From a virus: a DNA stretch of 64,000 nt. The stretch's first letter is position 1. Each line of letters opens with the position of its first letter. The translations under genes were made by a program, and so were the position numbers. Shown piece by piece: positions 35,272 to 43,712 of this stretch. The stretch is taken from positions 108,974-172,973 of the IMG/VR virus record IMGVR_UViG_3300021185_003351, one strand, 5' to 3'. The notes under the pieces were generated by a model that was not told the origin of the DNA, ran no database searches, and saw only the letters and a program-made list of their open reading frames with translations.

Positions 35272-37815
35272 ATGAGTAATAAATCATATCTAAAAAAATT
35301 AGTTTTCGAAGAATATAAAAAACAATCTAAGAAATTGTATCTAGAAAAGTTAATATTAGAAGAATATCAGAAGATTATACAAGAACAAACAGATACAGAA
35401 AAATTATCTCGTAACACTTTAGAGTTATGGTGGAATAAGGAAAATTATGGCAAATTCGATCCACCGGTGGATGCTAAAGGAGAACAAGCAGAAGAAGGAT
35501 ATGATATTTTAATGAATGAGTTAAACGGAGAATGGCCAGCTTATCCAGGATCCCAATGGAAAAAACAACCTGGAATTAGAATTATTCTCGCAAAAGACTT
35601 AATTAAATATTTAGGATTGACCCCTAAAATAAAAAAACAATCAAAAGGATTTGAAGTTACTCCGGGAGAAAAAGATGCTCCTGCATTAAAAATAGAATCA
35701 AAAGATATTATATTCTATCCTAATGGTATATGTACTTTAGAGTCGACTGTAGAGGATATGACAACCCAAAATGAGGTGCATTGGTATATAAGTCCAGATG
35801 AAAATGGAAAGGAAGTAATTACAATAAATCTTTCTAGAAATCAAGAAGATAACAAAGTTGTAGGAGCTCTTTATAATCGTAGCGGAAATATTATATTAGA
35901 GAAGCCAGAAGAAATTTCATATAAAAATTATACATTTGATAAAGTACAATCCGGATTAGATTGGGCAGGAATGGCCCCGGTGATAGGAGCACCTATAGAT
36001 GTACTTAACACAATAGGATATATTTTTAGAGGGAAATACTATTCAGCTCTTTTCTCTGCGTTAGGTATAGTACCGTTTATTGGAGATTCTTTTAGTGCTT
36101 CAACTAAAGGATTAAAAAAGTTTATAAAAGCCACCGGATTAAGTAAAGCAAAATATAATAGATTAGCAAAAGATGCATTTTATGGAAATGTTGATTCAAT
36201 ACAAGAATTTTATGAGCTAATATCTAAAAGTAAAAAGACTCGTGAGGCCATAACTGGTGTTACTGGAATCTCTAGAAGAAAATTTCTACAAACAATTAAA
36301 AAATATACGGATCCAGTTGAAATATCATTAAAAGAAATAAAAGATTTATTAAAATCAGACAAGTTTTTTGTTCCAGATGCTATAGAAAATTCAGCTAGAA
36401 AAGCAGTTGATTTATTTGAAAAATTTCTTTTTAATAATAAAAAAGCTTTAGAAAATTTAGATGAATTATATGACGCACAATTAAAATTTAAAAAATTTAA
36501 AATTCGACCTAGTATAGAATTTCTAGACGCTACTAAAAAACTAGCAACAGGAAACATGAAGTATCTGCAGCAGATTATGAAAAAGTTACCAACTGCAGCT
36601 CAATTAATAGCTGGAATAAAAACTGGAGGATTATCTGCAGGTGCAGAAGCTGGTATTAGAGCAGTATTTAAAGGAGTATATAACCCTGAGAAAATAGCTA
36701 AATTAAGTAAATTATATAAAAGGGAAGTTTTTGGAAGACTTGCTAAAAATGATCAAGCAATAGAAGTAATAGGTAAACTATTACCATATGAAGCATTTAA
36801 AGGGATATTTCAACCAGAAGAATTAAGAAACATAGCAACAAAATATTATCAAAAAAATCCAAAAGCTTTACTCTCAGATTTTCCAAATGGTTATAAAGAA
36901 TTACAAGCAAGTATGAAAATTGAAAAAAATCTTCAAAAGCTTTTTTCAAGATCTGATTTTTGGAAGAATTCTGATCTAATAGATCAATTGAAAGACACTT
37001 TGTCCTCCGGTAAAAGTGGCACTGACAAATTATTGCAAATGGCTGCTGAAAGTAAGAATCCTGCATTACAGGTATTTTTTAATAATAAACAATGGCAATT
37101 TGAAAATATATTTAAAGGAAGTTTGGATTTTTTCTTTAATTTTGGTACTGAATATAAAACATTTTTATCAAATTATGTAAAGCTTCGAAAGAATTTCTTT
37201 GGTTGGAAAACCTTAGACATATGGTGGAATGAATTAACAGAATTAGCAGGACGTCTTAATCTAGGACGAGCAGAAACAGCAGATCCAGATTCTATAATTG
37301 TTCCTATTTTATTTGGCATGCTAGATATTACACAAGGTAAACCGCTCGGGACTACAAAAGATAAAATAGGTAGAAGTAGCAAACTATCTATTCAGATATC
37401 TGACATTCTAGATACGTGGTTTGAATTTTTTACAGGACGATTAAACACCATACCTGGATTTTCACAACTTGGAACATATATTTATGATTTTATATACAAA
37501 TATGGAATAAAACAACTAGTTGATGATCCAGATGGAGGAATTAAATTTAGACAATTTAAAATACCAAAAGAATCATACAACTATTTGTATAATGAAGCAA
37601 AAAATGCAAATCCAGGAAAACCTATTACAGTCGATGATATGATGAAAATTTTTGATTCTAAACATTGGACTAATATTCCACCTGAAATAAAACCACAATT
37701 TGAACCATTTAGAACAACTCTTCAAAAGGCTTTACAAGATCAACTTATTTATAATCCTCCTCCGGAGGAAGAATATGAAGATCAAAAAGATTCAATGAAA
37801 AATTATCAACGATAA
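35272..37815 (+). CDS. Large protein with a capsid-targeting-like leader, candidate internal virion protein
   Basis: 847 residues, no signal peptide. The first 38 residues are a basic helical leader with three short Leu/Ile-rich segments each ending in Glu (LVFE, LILE, IIQE), like the sites cut by the T4 prohead protease. Residues about 228-283 contain GLDWAGMAPVIGAPIDVLN and ALGIVPFIGDSFSAS, a hydrophobic hairpin with PIIGD-like turn seen in pre-toxin regions of polymorphic toxins and in some phage proteins. The rest is helical and Lys-rich. Size, late promoter and leader suggest it is packed in the head and perhaps ejected with DNA; enzymatic activity is not visible. Confidence 0.65.
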   Translation: MSNKSYLKKLVFEEYKKQSKKLYLEKLILEEYQKIIQEQTDTEKLSRNTLELWWNKENYGKFDPPVDAKGEQAEEGYDILMNELNGEWPAYPGSQWKKQPGIRIILAKDLIKYLGLTPKIKKQSKGFEVTPGEKDAPALKIESKDIIFYPNGICTLESTVEDMTTQNEVHWYISPDENGKEVITINLSRNQEDNKVVGALYNRSGNIILEKPEEISYKNYTFDKVQSGLDWAGMAPVIGAPIDVLNTIGYIFRGKYYSALFSALGIVPFIGDSFSASTKGLKKFIKATGLSKAKYNRLAKDAFYGNVDSIQEFYELISKSKKTREAITGVTGISRRKFLQTIKKYTDPVEISLKEIKDLLKSDKFFVPDAIENSARKAVDLFEKFLFNNKKALENLDELYDAQLKFKKFKIRPSIEFLDATKKLATGNMKYLQQIMKKLPTAAQLIAGIKTGGLSAGAEAGIRAVFKGVYNPEKIAKLSKLYKREVFGRLAKNDQAIEVIGKLLPYEAFKGIFQPEELRNIATKYYQKNPKALLSDFPNGYKELQASMKIEKNLQKLFSRSDFWKNSDLIDQLKDTLSSGKSGTDKLLQMAAESKNPALQVFFNNKQWQFENIFKGSLDFFFNFGTEYKTFLSNYVKLRKNFFGWKTLDIWWNELTELAGRLNLGRAETADPDSIIVPILFGMLDITQGKPLGTTKDKIGRSSKLSIQISDILDTWFEFFTGRLNTIPGFSQLGTYIYDFIYKYGIKQLVDDPDGGIKFRQFKIPKESYNYLYNEAKNANPGKPITVDDMMKIFDSKHWTNIPPEIKPQFEPFRTTLQKALQDQLIYNPPPEEEYEDQKDSMKNYQR

Positions 37816-37823
37816 ATCATTTA

Positions 37824-38198
37824 ATGATTAAACTAAAAGACATACTAGAACAAGATTTTCCAGGACCATTTGGAAAGGAACATGATTATTCAGATTATGG
37901 AGGACCATGGGGTACAGGACATCATCATAAGACAGATTTCAAAAAAGGACCTGGTAAGAATCCAACTGATTCAATTAGCTCTGATAGAGGAGAAGAAGAA
38001 AAGGAAGATGATGATGAAACCGGATATAAAGCAGAAAATTTTGCAGACGGAAAAAATCCAGGCAGAAAAGGATTATCACAAAGAGTTGGAATACCAAAAA
38101 ATGCTACTATAGCTCAATTAGAAAAAGCAGCGAAGGCAAAAGGTGAAAAGGGGAGATTAGCTCGATGGCAATTAAACATGAGACGAGGTAAAAAATGA
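37824..38198 (+). CDS. Small basic protein with capsid-targeting-like leader
   Basis: 124 residues. It starts MIKLKDILEQ, matching the leaders at 38834, 39447 and 63966. The middle is Gly/His-rich (GGPWGTGHHHKTDF) then strongly acidic. The last 45 residues (GLSQRVGIPKNATIAQLEKAAKAKGEKG...RRGKK) are basic and helical, as in small DNA-binding phage proteins. I infer an internal head protein; the biochemical function is unknown. Confidence 0.65.
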   Translation: MIKLKDILEQDFPGPFGKEHDYSDYGGPWGTGHHHKTDFKKGPGKNPTDSISSDRGEEEKEDDDETGYKAENFADGKNPGRKGLSQRVGIPKNATIAQLEKAAKAKGEKGRLARWQLNMRRGKK

Positions 38199-38821
38199 TA
38201 TTATCAAAAAATAAATTAACTTCAACTGCTACATATACCAATCAAACATATGATATTGATACATTATTAGATAGTGATAGTGTGAATTTATTTGATCAAA
38301 ATGGATATCATTTAACTAAAGCTGAACAAGTATATCTACAACCTAATGGATATAATCCTATAGAACGTAGACATGAAGACTGTTTAAGATATGATTGGTT
38401 TATATGGGATAAACGAGACGGAGCTCATATCAACCATTCAGATTTATTTGAAAGAAAAGGATTTTCAGAATCCGCATTAGAACAATTACATAAGTATGCA
38501 AAACGAAATCCAATGCTATATAAATTAATTAAAATGAAACCTAAATGGGGAATTGATATATCAATTGATTATGTGTCTCCCGACGCAGTATTTGAAGTGT
38601 TTCATTATGAATGGGATTCATTTGAGTATAACGCTATTGAAGATAAAAAATTTCAAATTGAAGAATTTATATTATCAAAAGATTGGGACGATGTTGCAAA
38701 AACATTATGGAATAAAAAAGATGAATGGTATGATTTAGACTTTTTTGAACAAACAAAATGGAGAACAGATTATTTTAATTTGTCGCCAGAAAAATTTAAA
38801 AACGTTATTTGGACTAATTGA
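38195..38821 (+). CDS. Protein of unknown function in the virion block
   Basis: 208 residues, soluble, rich in Trp, Tyr and Asp, with no signal peptide and no leader of the type on the flanking proteins. GYNPIERRHEDCLRYDWFIWDKRDG (about 50-74) and the repeated W/D pattern near the C-terminus are the only landmarks. It overlaps its upstream neighbour by four bases. Function unknown. Confidence 0.7.
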   Translation: MILSKNKLTSTATYTNQTYDIDTLLDSDSVNLFDQNGYHLTKAEQVYLQPNGYNPIERRHEDCLRYDWFIWDKRDGAHINHSDLFERKGFSESALEQLHKYAKRNPMLYKLIKMKPKWGIDISIDYVSPDAVFEVFHYEWDSFEYNAIEDKKFQIEEFILSKDWDDVAKTLWNKKDEWYDLDFFEQTKWRTDYFNLSPEKFKNVIWTN

Positions 38822-38833
38822 TATTTATATAAA
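38820..38833 (+). promoter_or_regulatory. Late-type promoter motif ahead of the Cys-rich virion-block protein
   Basis: GATATTTATATAAA abuts the ATG at 38834, leaving almost no leader, so transcription from it would give an mRNA with little or no 5' untranslated region, or would serve the genes further down. Confidence 0.5.
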
Positions 38834-39298
38834 ATGAATAAGTTAAAGAACATACTAAAAGATACTATATTAGAATCAAAAGATAGTTATAACACTCCAG
38901 CTGCAGTAGCTAAAGAAAAGTCAATTGGTAGTAAAAAAGTTAAACCAGAAGATGCAATAACAGATTTAGATTTAAATACATTAAATAGAAATCAAACCAT
39001 TAAAGAATATAGTTATGGACCATTAAATCCAGACGACAAAAAAGGATCTGAACCATTTTGGAAAGATAAAGCAGATTTATGGAATACGACTGTTGAAGCT
39101 GCAAAGGAGTCTAGATGTTCTAATTGTGGAGCATTTGATCAAAAAAAATCAACATTAGCTAAAATAGAAAAAGCTATAGGTTCCGATGGTAAAACAATTG
39201 TTAAAAATGCCAATATTGGATTCTGTGAGTTTTTCTGGTTTAAATGTGCAGGAGCAAGAAGTTGTGATGCATGGGTTGGAGGAGGCCCAATAAAATGA
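38834..39298 (+). CDS. Cys-rich phage protein with capsid-targeting-like leader
   Basis: 154 residues. The leader MNKLKNILKDTILESK fits the family of start peptides in this block, with a possible cut after ILE. The second half has RCSNCGAFDQ (about 94-103), GFCEFFWFKCAGARSCDAWVGGGPIK (about 129-154): five Cys spaced as in a metal or iron-sulfur site and a C-terminus that I recognise as a recurring phage motif. Function is not established. Confidence 0.65.
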   Translation: MNKLKNILKDTILESKDSYNTPAAVAKEKSIGSKKVKPEDAITDLDLNTLNRNQTIKEYSYGPLNPDDKKGSEPFWKDKADLWNTTVEAAKESRCSNCGAFDQKKSTLAKIEKAIGSDGKTIVKNANIGFCEFFWFKCAGARSCDAWVGGGPIK

Positions 39299-39450
39299 AA
39301 TCTAGAGGTTTAGGCGACGATATAAAAAAAATTACATCTGCTACAAGATTAGATAAGTTAGCAGAACGAATTGCAGAACTTACAAATAGTGATTGTGGAT
39401 GTGATAGAAGACAAGAAAAATTAAATAAAATATTTCCTTATAAGAAATGA
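39295..39450 (+). CDS. Small conserved phage protein with CxC motif
   Basis: 51 residues: a helical start (KSRGLGDDIKKITSATRLDK), then SDCGCDRRQEKLNKIFPYKK. The GLGDxIxKxT...CGCxxRxxxLNKxFPYKK pattern recurs in phages of this type. It overlaps both neighbours by four bases, which decides the start at 39295. Function unknown. Confidence 0.7.
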   Translation: MKSRGLGDDIKKITSATRLDKLAERIAELTNSDCGCDRRQEKLNKIFPYKK

Positions 39451-39983
39451 TATTACTCAAAAACATATTAAACGAACAAGTAACTCCATCAGTACCAAAT
39501 CCACGTAAACAGAAAATATTAAACACAAAAGACTCTGTTTCTAAAATAGCAAACAAGATTGATCAATTAGGCTTAGGAGCTCCTATCGCATCATTTTTAA
39601 TTCGTATTGCATCAGTTGAATCATGTTATGGATTAAATAAAAGAGCTGGTAATAATATATGGCAAGTAGATCCTATAGCTTTTAAAGACACACAAAATTT
39701 ATCATCGCATCCAGGATTAAAATCAAAATTTAAAATTTTAAAAGACAATGGAATCGATTGGCCAAAATTAACATATACTCAAATTAAATCAAAGCCATTA
39801 TTAAATGCTATAGCTGCTAGATTATATATAGGAAATATGCCAGGAGATATTCCAAAAGATTTAAAAGGTCAAGCTAATTATTGGAAGAGTAATTATAACA
39901 CATCATCTGGTGGCGGATCTACATATGAGTTTATAAAAAAGAATTCTGGAGATGGTACATCTGGATGTATCGATTACGTATAG
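39447..39983 (+). CDS. Virion lytic transglycosylase-like protein with capsid-targeting-like leader
   Basis: 178 residues. The leader MILLKNILNEQ precedes a lysozyme-like domain: FLIRIASVESCYG (about 50-62) gives the catalytic Glu, NNIWQVDPIAF (about 69-79) the second conserved block and AARLYIGNMPGDIP (about 121-134) followed by QANYWKSNYNT (about 140-150) the third, as in GH23-type transglycosylases. No signal peptide. With the leader, it may be packed in the head and used to open the peptidoglycan during DNA entry, distinct from the endolysin at 28325. Confidence 0.7.
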   Translation: MILLKNILNEQVTPSVPNPRKQKILNTKDSVSKIANKIDQLGLGAPIASFLIRIASVESCYGLNKRAGNNIWQVDPIAFKDTQNLSSHPGLKSKFKILKDNGIDWPKLTYTQIKSKPLLNAIAARLYIGNMPGDIPKDLKGQANYWKSNYNTSSGGGSTYEFIKKNSGDGTSGCIDYV

Positions 39984-39984
39984 G

Positions 39985-40013
39985 TTGTATTTTTACCAAA
40001 AAATCATTATAAT
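39985..40013 (+). promoter_or_regulatory. Promoter upstream of the ClpS gene pair
   Basis: TTGTAT at 39985-39990, 17 bases, TATAAT at 40008-40013. Five bases then lead to the ATG at 40019, so the leader is very short. Confidence 0.55.
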
Positions 40014-40018
40014 ATATT

Positions 40019-40213
40019 ATGGAAGAAAATTATTTGGATAAAGTAATACTATCTTCAATAGACTCAATGAGTAAATCAAAATGGAGATGGCCTAGTGAGT
40101 GGAGTAAAGATGAGAAATTAGGATTTTTAGATGAATGCTTAATTTGGCTAGAAAAAAATGAACATTATGAAAAATGTGAAGTTATAGTAAATGAAAAAAA
40201 GAAGTTATCGTAA
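40019..40213 (+). CDS. Small acidic protein of unknown function before clpS
   Basis: 64 residues, Trp-rich in the middle (KWRWPSEWSKDEK), helical at the end. No known family. It overlaps the ClpS gene by 23 bases, so the two are translated together, perhaps as partners. Confidence 0.6.
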   Translation: MEENYLDKVILSSIDSMSKSKWRWPSEWSKDEKLGFLDECLIWLEKNEHYEKCEVIVNEKKKLS

Positions 40214-40451
40214 AAAAAATAATTGTGCACTTATATTATTAGATGATGATATCAATACATTTCAACATGTAACAGATGCATTACAAGAAGTATGTGGACA
40301 CAATTACTTTCAAGCTGTACAAATAGCTCATATAGTTGATGGAGTTGGTAAATGTGAAATCTTTAAAGATAAATGTAACCTAGTAGAAGAAGTATATGAA
40401 GATTTAAAAGATTTAGGATTGATAGTTAAACTAATTAGGCAAATTGGATGA
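40191..40451 (+). CDS. clpS: ClpS-like adaptor protein
   Basis: 86 residues. ALILLDDDINTFQHVTDALQEVCGHNYFQAVQIAHIVDGVGKCEI (about 13-57) follows ClpS: the LLNDDxxT segment, the helix before the VxG turn, and the QAxxIAxxVHxxG helix in which DG replaces the usual HxxG. ClpS delivers N-degron substrates to ClpAP and alters its substrate choice. A phage copy could divert the host protease to host proteins or spare phage ones. The residues that line the N-degron pocket (D, N/D in the first loop) are kept, so substrate binding is plausible. Confidence 0.82.
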   Translation: MKKRSYRKKNNCALILLDDDINTFQHVTDALQEVCGHNYFQAVQIAHIVDGVGKCEIFKDKCNLVEEVYEDLKDLGLIVKLIRQIG

Positions 40452-40663
40452 AATTATTTAGAAACATACTGATAGGAATATATCATGCAAAATATCATAG
40501 AAATATGAAATTGGCAATAACGTCAAAAGATAAAAAAAATATTAAAAAATTTAAAAAATATGTTTATCGTGCTGAAGATGCATGGAGGCAAGTTGTATTA
40601 TTAACAAAAAAACCAAAAAGAAATAGTTATGGCAAAAAAAGCAACAATAGGAGATTCTCCTAA
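40448..40663 (+). CDS. Small basic protein of unknown function
   Basis: 71 residues, strongly basic (Lys/Arg/His about one third), helical start KLFRNILIGIYHAKYH and a Lys/Asn/Arg tail. It could bind nucleic acid. It overlaps clpS by four bases and the next gene by 35. Confidence 0.6.
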   Translation: MKLFRNILIGIYHAKYHRNMKLAITSKDKKNIKKFKKYVYRAEDAWRQVVLLTKKPKRNSYGKKSNNRRFS

Positions 40664-41024
40664 AGACAGATCCATGGATATAATGGACAAGTTTATTAAA
40701 AGACAAGAACGAAAAAATAAACACAAAGAATTATTACCAGGCAGAAGAAAAGCAAAAGATGTTCCAATTGATATGTGGCCGTTAAAAGATCAAATTGAAT
40801 ATTGGGAGAACCAATCTGCAGAGCAAAAATTTGATAGAAAATATTCAAGTTATATCGACTGGTTAGATACTATTAAAGAAATAACAGGTTATCCAGATAG
40901 ATCATTTATGGATATGATTTCTCCTGTAAAGCATAGAGAACGAATGAAAGAGGTATATGCCCAAAAGGTGTTGCCAAAACAAGCTTATCAAATGTTGTTA
41001 AAAGAAAATATTTTGTGGGTATAG
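40629..41024 (+). CDS. Protein of unknown function, possible virion component
   Basis: 131 residues, helical and charged, beginning AKKATIGDSPKDRSMDIMDKFIKRQERKNK. DMWPLKDQIEYWE (about 48-60) and a C-terminal helix are the only landmarks. It overlaps both neighbours. I do not recognise a family. Confidence 0.65.
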   Translation: MAKKATIGDSPKDRSMDIMDKFIKRQERKNKHKELLPGRRKAKDVPIDMWPLKDQIEYWENQSAEQKFDRKYSSYIDWLDTIKEITGYPDRSFMDMISPVKHRERMKEVYAQKVLPKQAYQMLLKENILWV

Positions 41025-41566
41025 ACTATAAATATGTTTATGGTCGTGGGAGATCAGCTTTAAATTTATCAGAGTCTGAAATTAGGTATGCGATGGAAAA
41101 TACCAAATCTAATTCAGAAGCTGCTAGATTCCTTAAAGTATCATTTTCCACATACAAAAAATATGCAAAACAATACACTGATTCAGAATCAGGAAAAACA
41201 CTATGGGAACTTCATAAGAATCAAGCCGGAAAAGGTATAAATAAGGACGTTACAAGAGCTACAGCTGGTCCATATGCCATAGATAGGATATTGGATGGAG
41301 ATCATCCAAATTACCCGGTTTGGAAGTTACGTAATAGAATAATAGCATTAGGTATATTACCAGAAAAATGTAACAGCTGCGGTTATGAAGAAAGAAGAAT
41401 AACAGATGATACTACTCCATTATTACTAGACCACAAAGATGGCGATGTATGCAATCATCAAATAAATAATTTACAGCTGTTATGTTTGAATTGTTATTAC
41501 ATGCAAACAGGTAATCCTTATAACAAAGACAAAGATCAATATTGGAATTATAATTTATTAGACTGA
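41015..41566 (+). CDS. HNH endonuclease with N-terminal helix-turn-helix-like region
   Basis: 183 residues from a GTG at 41015 (the first in-frame ATG lies about 26 codons later and would remove YVYGRGRSALNLSESEIRY). Residues about 15-53 look like a DNA-binding helix-turn-helix (SEAARFLKVSFSTYKKY). The nuclease part has two Cys pairs (CNSCG near 119 and LLCLNCY near 151) and LDHKDGDVCNHQINNLQLL (about 136-154), the HNH core with zinc support. Such genes are often free-standing homing endonucleases in T4-like phages. A late-type motif follows. Confidence 0.8.
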   Translation: MGIDYKYVYGRGRSALNLSESEIRYAMENTKSNSEAARFLKVSFSTYKKYAKQYTDSESGKTLWELHKNQAGKGINKDVTRATAGPYAIDRILDGDHPNYPVWKLRNRIIALGILPEKCNSCGYEERRITDDTTPLLLDHKDGDVCNHQINNLQLLCLNCYYMQTGNPYNKDKDQYWNYNLLD

Positions 41567-41579
41567 TATTTATATAAAA
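41565..41579 (+). promoter_or_regulatory. Late-type promoter motif ahead of the LamG genes
   Basis: GATATTTATATAAAA at the end of the HNH gene; the first LamG ATG is at 41590. Confidence 0.55.
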
Positions 41580-41589
41580 AGAACAGATT

Positions 41590-42300
41590 ATGGCATTTCA
41601 TCATTCACCGAGAATAGTATCAGACCAACTAGTTTTTGCGTGGGATATTCCTAACAAAAAGTCATATCCTGGTTCTGGTACTTCCATAACAAATTTAATA
41701 TCTGGTTCTGAAAATCTTATAATAAATAATGCTACTATACAATCTGGTTCAGTAAATGGCAATGGATCTGTTGTAATGGATGGTGCTGGAGATTATTTAT
41801 CTTTTTCTGCAACTACTTTTGCTGATATAATAACTATTTCAATATGGCATAAAGCTAGAAGAAGTGATGGGACATCATCCGATCCGTACTCGTATGGATA
41901 TTTGTTTGCAAATAGTTCAACAGGTCAAGGATTTGCATTTAGTGAAGGCGGAACATCTGGAAATATAGATCCTGGAATGTATTATTATTATCCTGGTGTT
42001 GGCGGAGGCGGAAGTTCAACCGCAATATCAACAGCCGTTGGACAAAATAATGTATGGGGTAATGTTACAGCTGTAATTAACACAACAGCTAATCAAGTAA
42101 AATTTTATTTTAACGGAGTGTTAAATCAAACTACGTCGTTAACAATGAATAATACTAATACATATAATCAGTTAGGTAGATATCTAACTAACAATTGGTA
42201 TATAATAGGAGAGTTAGCAGCATGTTATGTTTATAACAAAGAATTATCAGCTGCAGAAGCTTTACAAAACTATAACGCATTAAAAGGGAGGTTCGAGTAA
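41590..42300 (+). CDS. LamG/concanavalin-like virion protein, copy 1
   Basis: 236 residues of a single jelly-roll lectin-like domain. Landmarks shared with the next two genes are a start VSDQLVFAWDIPNKKSYPGSGT, a central strand pair with ITISIWHKAR, KFYFNGVLN, and the end YNKELSAAEALQNYNALKGRF. Such domains bind glycans and are frequent in marine phage virions as fibre or capsid decorations. It carries a Gly-rich loop (GVGGGGSST) not in the other copies. It is coupled to copy 2 by TAATG. Confidence 0.8.
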   Translation: MAFHHSPRIVSDQLVFAWDIPNKKSYPGSGTSITNLISGSENLIINNATIQSGSVNGNGSVVMDGAGDYLSFSATTFADIITISIWHKARRSDGTSSDPYSYGYLFANSSTGQGFAFSEGGTSGNIDPGMYYYYPGVGGGGSSTAISTAVGQNNVWGNVTAVINTTANQVKFYFNGVLNQTTSLTMNNTNTYNQLGRYLTNNWYIIGELAACYVYNKELSAAEALQNYNALKGRFE

Positions 42301-43004
42301 TGGCAGTTAATTATTCAACAGCTCCGATAGTAACAAATGGATTAGTTTATGTATTGGATGCAGCAAATATTAAAATGTATCCTGGGTCTGGAACTACAGT
42401 AACAGATACTATTAGTGATACTTCTGGTACATTTACTGGTGCTGGATTTTATGATACTTCAACATTCGCAACTCCAGTATTTTCTTTTGATGGAAGTAAT
42501 GATTATCTAACATATACTGATAGTACTATTCCAACACTAGGATCAGCGTTAACATGCGGGTTATGGATCAAATCATCTGATTCGCAAGCTGAATTATTTT
42601 GTACATTTGAAACAGCTAATCCGTATAAAGGATTTTTATTTGGTATTGGATTTTCTGGAAATAATGGGAAATTAGATCTATACTGTTCACCAACAGATGG
42701 ATCCGGTGGATCAGCAGCTGCTGATACAGGTGTAGCTGTCAATGATAATACAATAAAATATGTTGTAGTTACTTATGATGGATCTAATGCAAGATTTTAT
42801 CATGATGGAGTATTATCATCAACAGTAAGTTTTACAAAAACAGCAGGCGCTTCAACTCAACCATTTAGAATAGGAGCTTCAAATAATTCCCCTGCTAATA
42901 GAATTTATTCAGGATTGATGGGTCCAGGACATATATACAATAGAACATTGACAGATGCAGAAGTACTTCAAAACTATAACGCAATGGCCGGGAGGTTCTC
43001 ATAA
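42300..43004 (+). CDS. LamG/concanavalin-like virion protein, copy 2
   Basis: 234 residues, paralogue of the flanking genes: VTNGLVYVLDAANIKMYPGSGTTVTD at the start, LTCGLWIKSSD in the middle, RFYHDGVLSS, and HIYNRTLTDAEVLQNYNAMAGRF at the end. Tandem divergence suggests three glycan specificities or a hetero-oligomeric spike. TAATG coupling on both sides. Confidence 0.8.
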   Translation: MAVNYSTAPIVTNGLVYVLDAANIKMYPGSGTTVTDTISDTSGTFTGAGFYDTSTFATPVFSFDGSNDYLTYTDSTIPTLGSALTCGLWIKSSDSQAELFCTFETANPYKGFLFGIGFSGNNGKLDLYCSPTDGSGGSAAADTGVAVNDNTIKYVVVTYDGSNARFYHDGVLSSTVSFTKTAGASTQPFRIGASNNSPANRIYSGLMGPGHIYNRTLTDAEVLQNYNAMAGRFS

Positions 43005-43669
43005 TGGGAGTAATAGGCGGAAATGAAATAATACGTAACGGATTGATACATTATTATGATCCTGCAAATACAAGATCATATCTTAGTTCCGGTACTACTC
43101 TAACTGATTTAGCAGGTAGTGACAATGGAACAATAAGTGGCGCTACATTTGATGTTAATAACCATGGAAGTCTTTATTTTGATGGAGCAGATGATATTAT
43201 AACCTTTGGAACAGAATTAAATTTAGGTATTACACAAACAATATCATTTTGGCTAAAACAAAATAGACCAACAAATGCTGAAAGTATACTAGGAAATTCT
43301 CTCGCAAATAATTATTTATTCTATAGACAATCAGCTGGAATATATTTTAGATCTGGAACAGGATATTGGGTATTTTCTAATACAGATACATTAAACAATT
43401 TTCAGGTTACTGATTGGATTAATGTTTCTATAGTCAGAATAGCATCAAACCAGACCAGATTTTACATTAACGGAACATTAACTTCAGAAGGAACAAGAAA
43501 TATAAGTGCAGGGACAAATGGCAATACTTTACTTAAATCTATAGGAGCAGAACCAGACCTTACATATGATTTTCAAGGATATATATCAATGTTCCTTATT
43601 TATAATCGAATTTTATCAGATGCTGAAGTATTACAAAATTATAATGATACCAAATATAGATTTGTATAA
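43004..43669 (+). CDS. LamG/concanavalin-like virion protein, copy 3
   Basis: 221 residues, third paralogue: IRNGLIHYYDPANTRSYLSSGT at the start, QTISFWLKQNRP in the middle, RFYINGTLTS, and LIYNRILSDAEVLQNYNDTKYRF at the end. It is the shortest copy. A late-type motif follows before the next gene. Confidence 0.8.
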   Translation: MGVIGGNEIIRNGLIHYYDPANTRSYLSSGTTLTDLAGSDNGTISGATFDVNNHGSLYFDGADDIITFGTELNLGITQTISFWLKQNRPTNAESILGNSLANNYLFYRQSAGIYFRSGTGYWVFSNTDTLNNFQVTDWINVSIVRIASNQTRFYINGTLTSEGTRNISAGTNGNTLLKSIGAEPDLTYDFQGYISMFLIYNRILSDAEVLQNYNDTKYRFV

Positions 43670-43674
43670 TTGAA

Positions 43675-43694
43675 AATATTTATATATAATAAAA
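43675..43694 (+). promoter_or_regulatory. Late-type promoter motif
   Basis: AATATTTATATATAATAAAA, then an AAAGGAAA ribosome-binding site before the ATG at 43713. Confidence 0.55.
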
Positions 43695-43712
43695 ATAAAA
43701 GGAAAACAAAAA

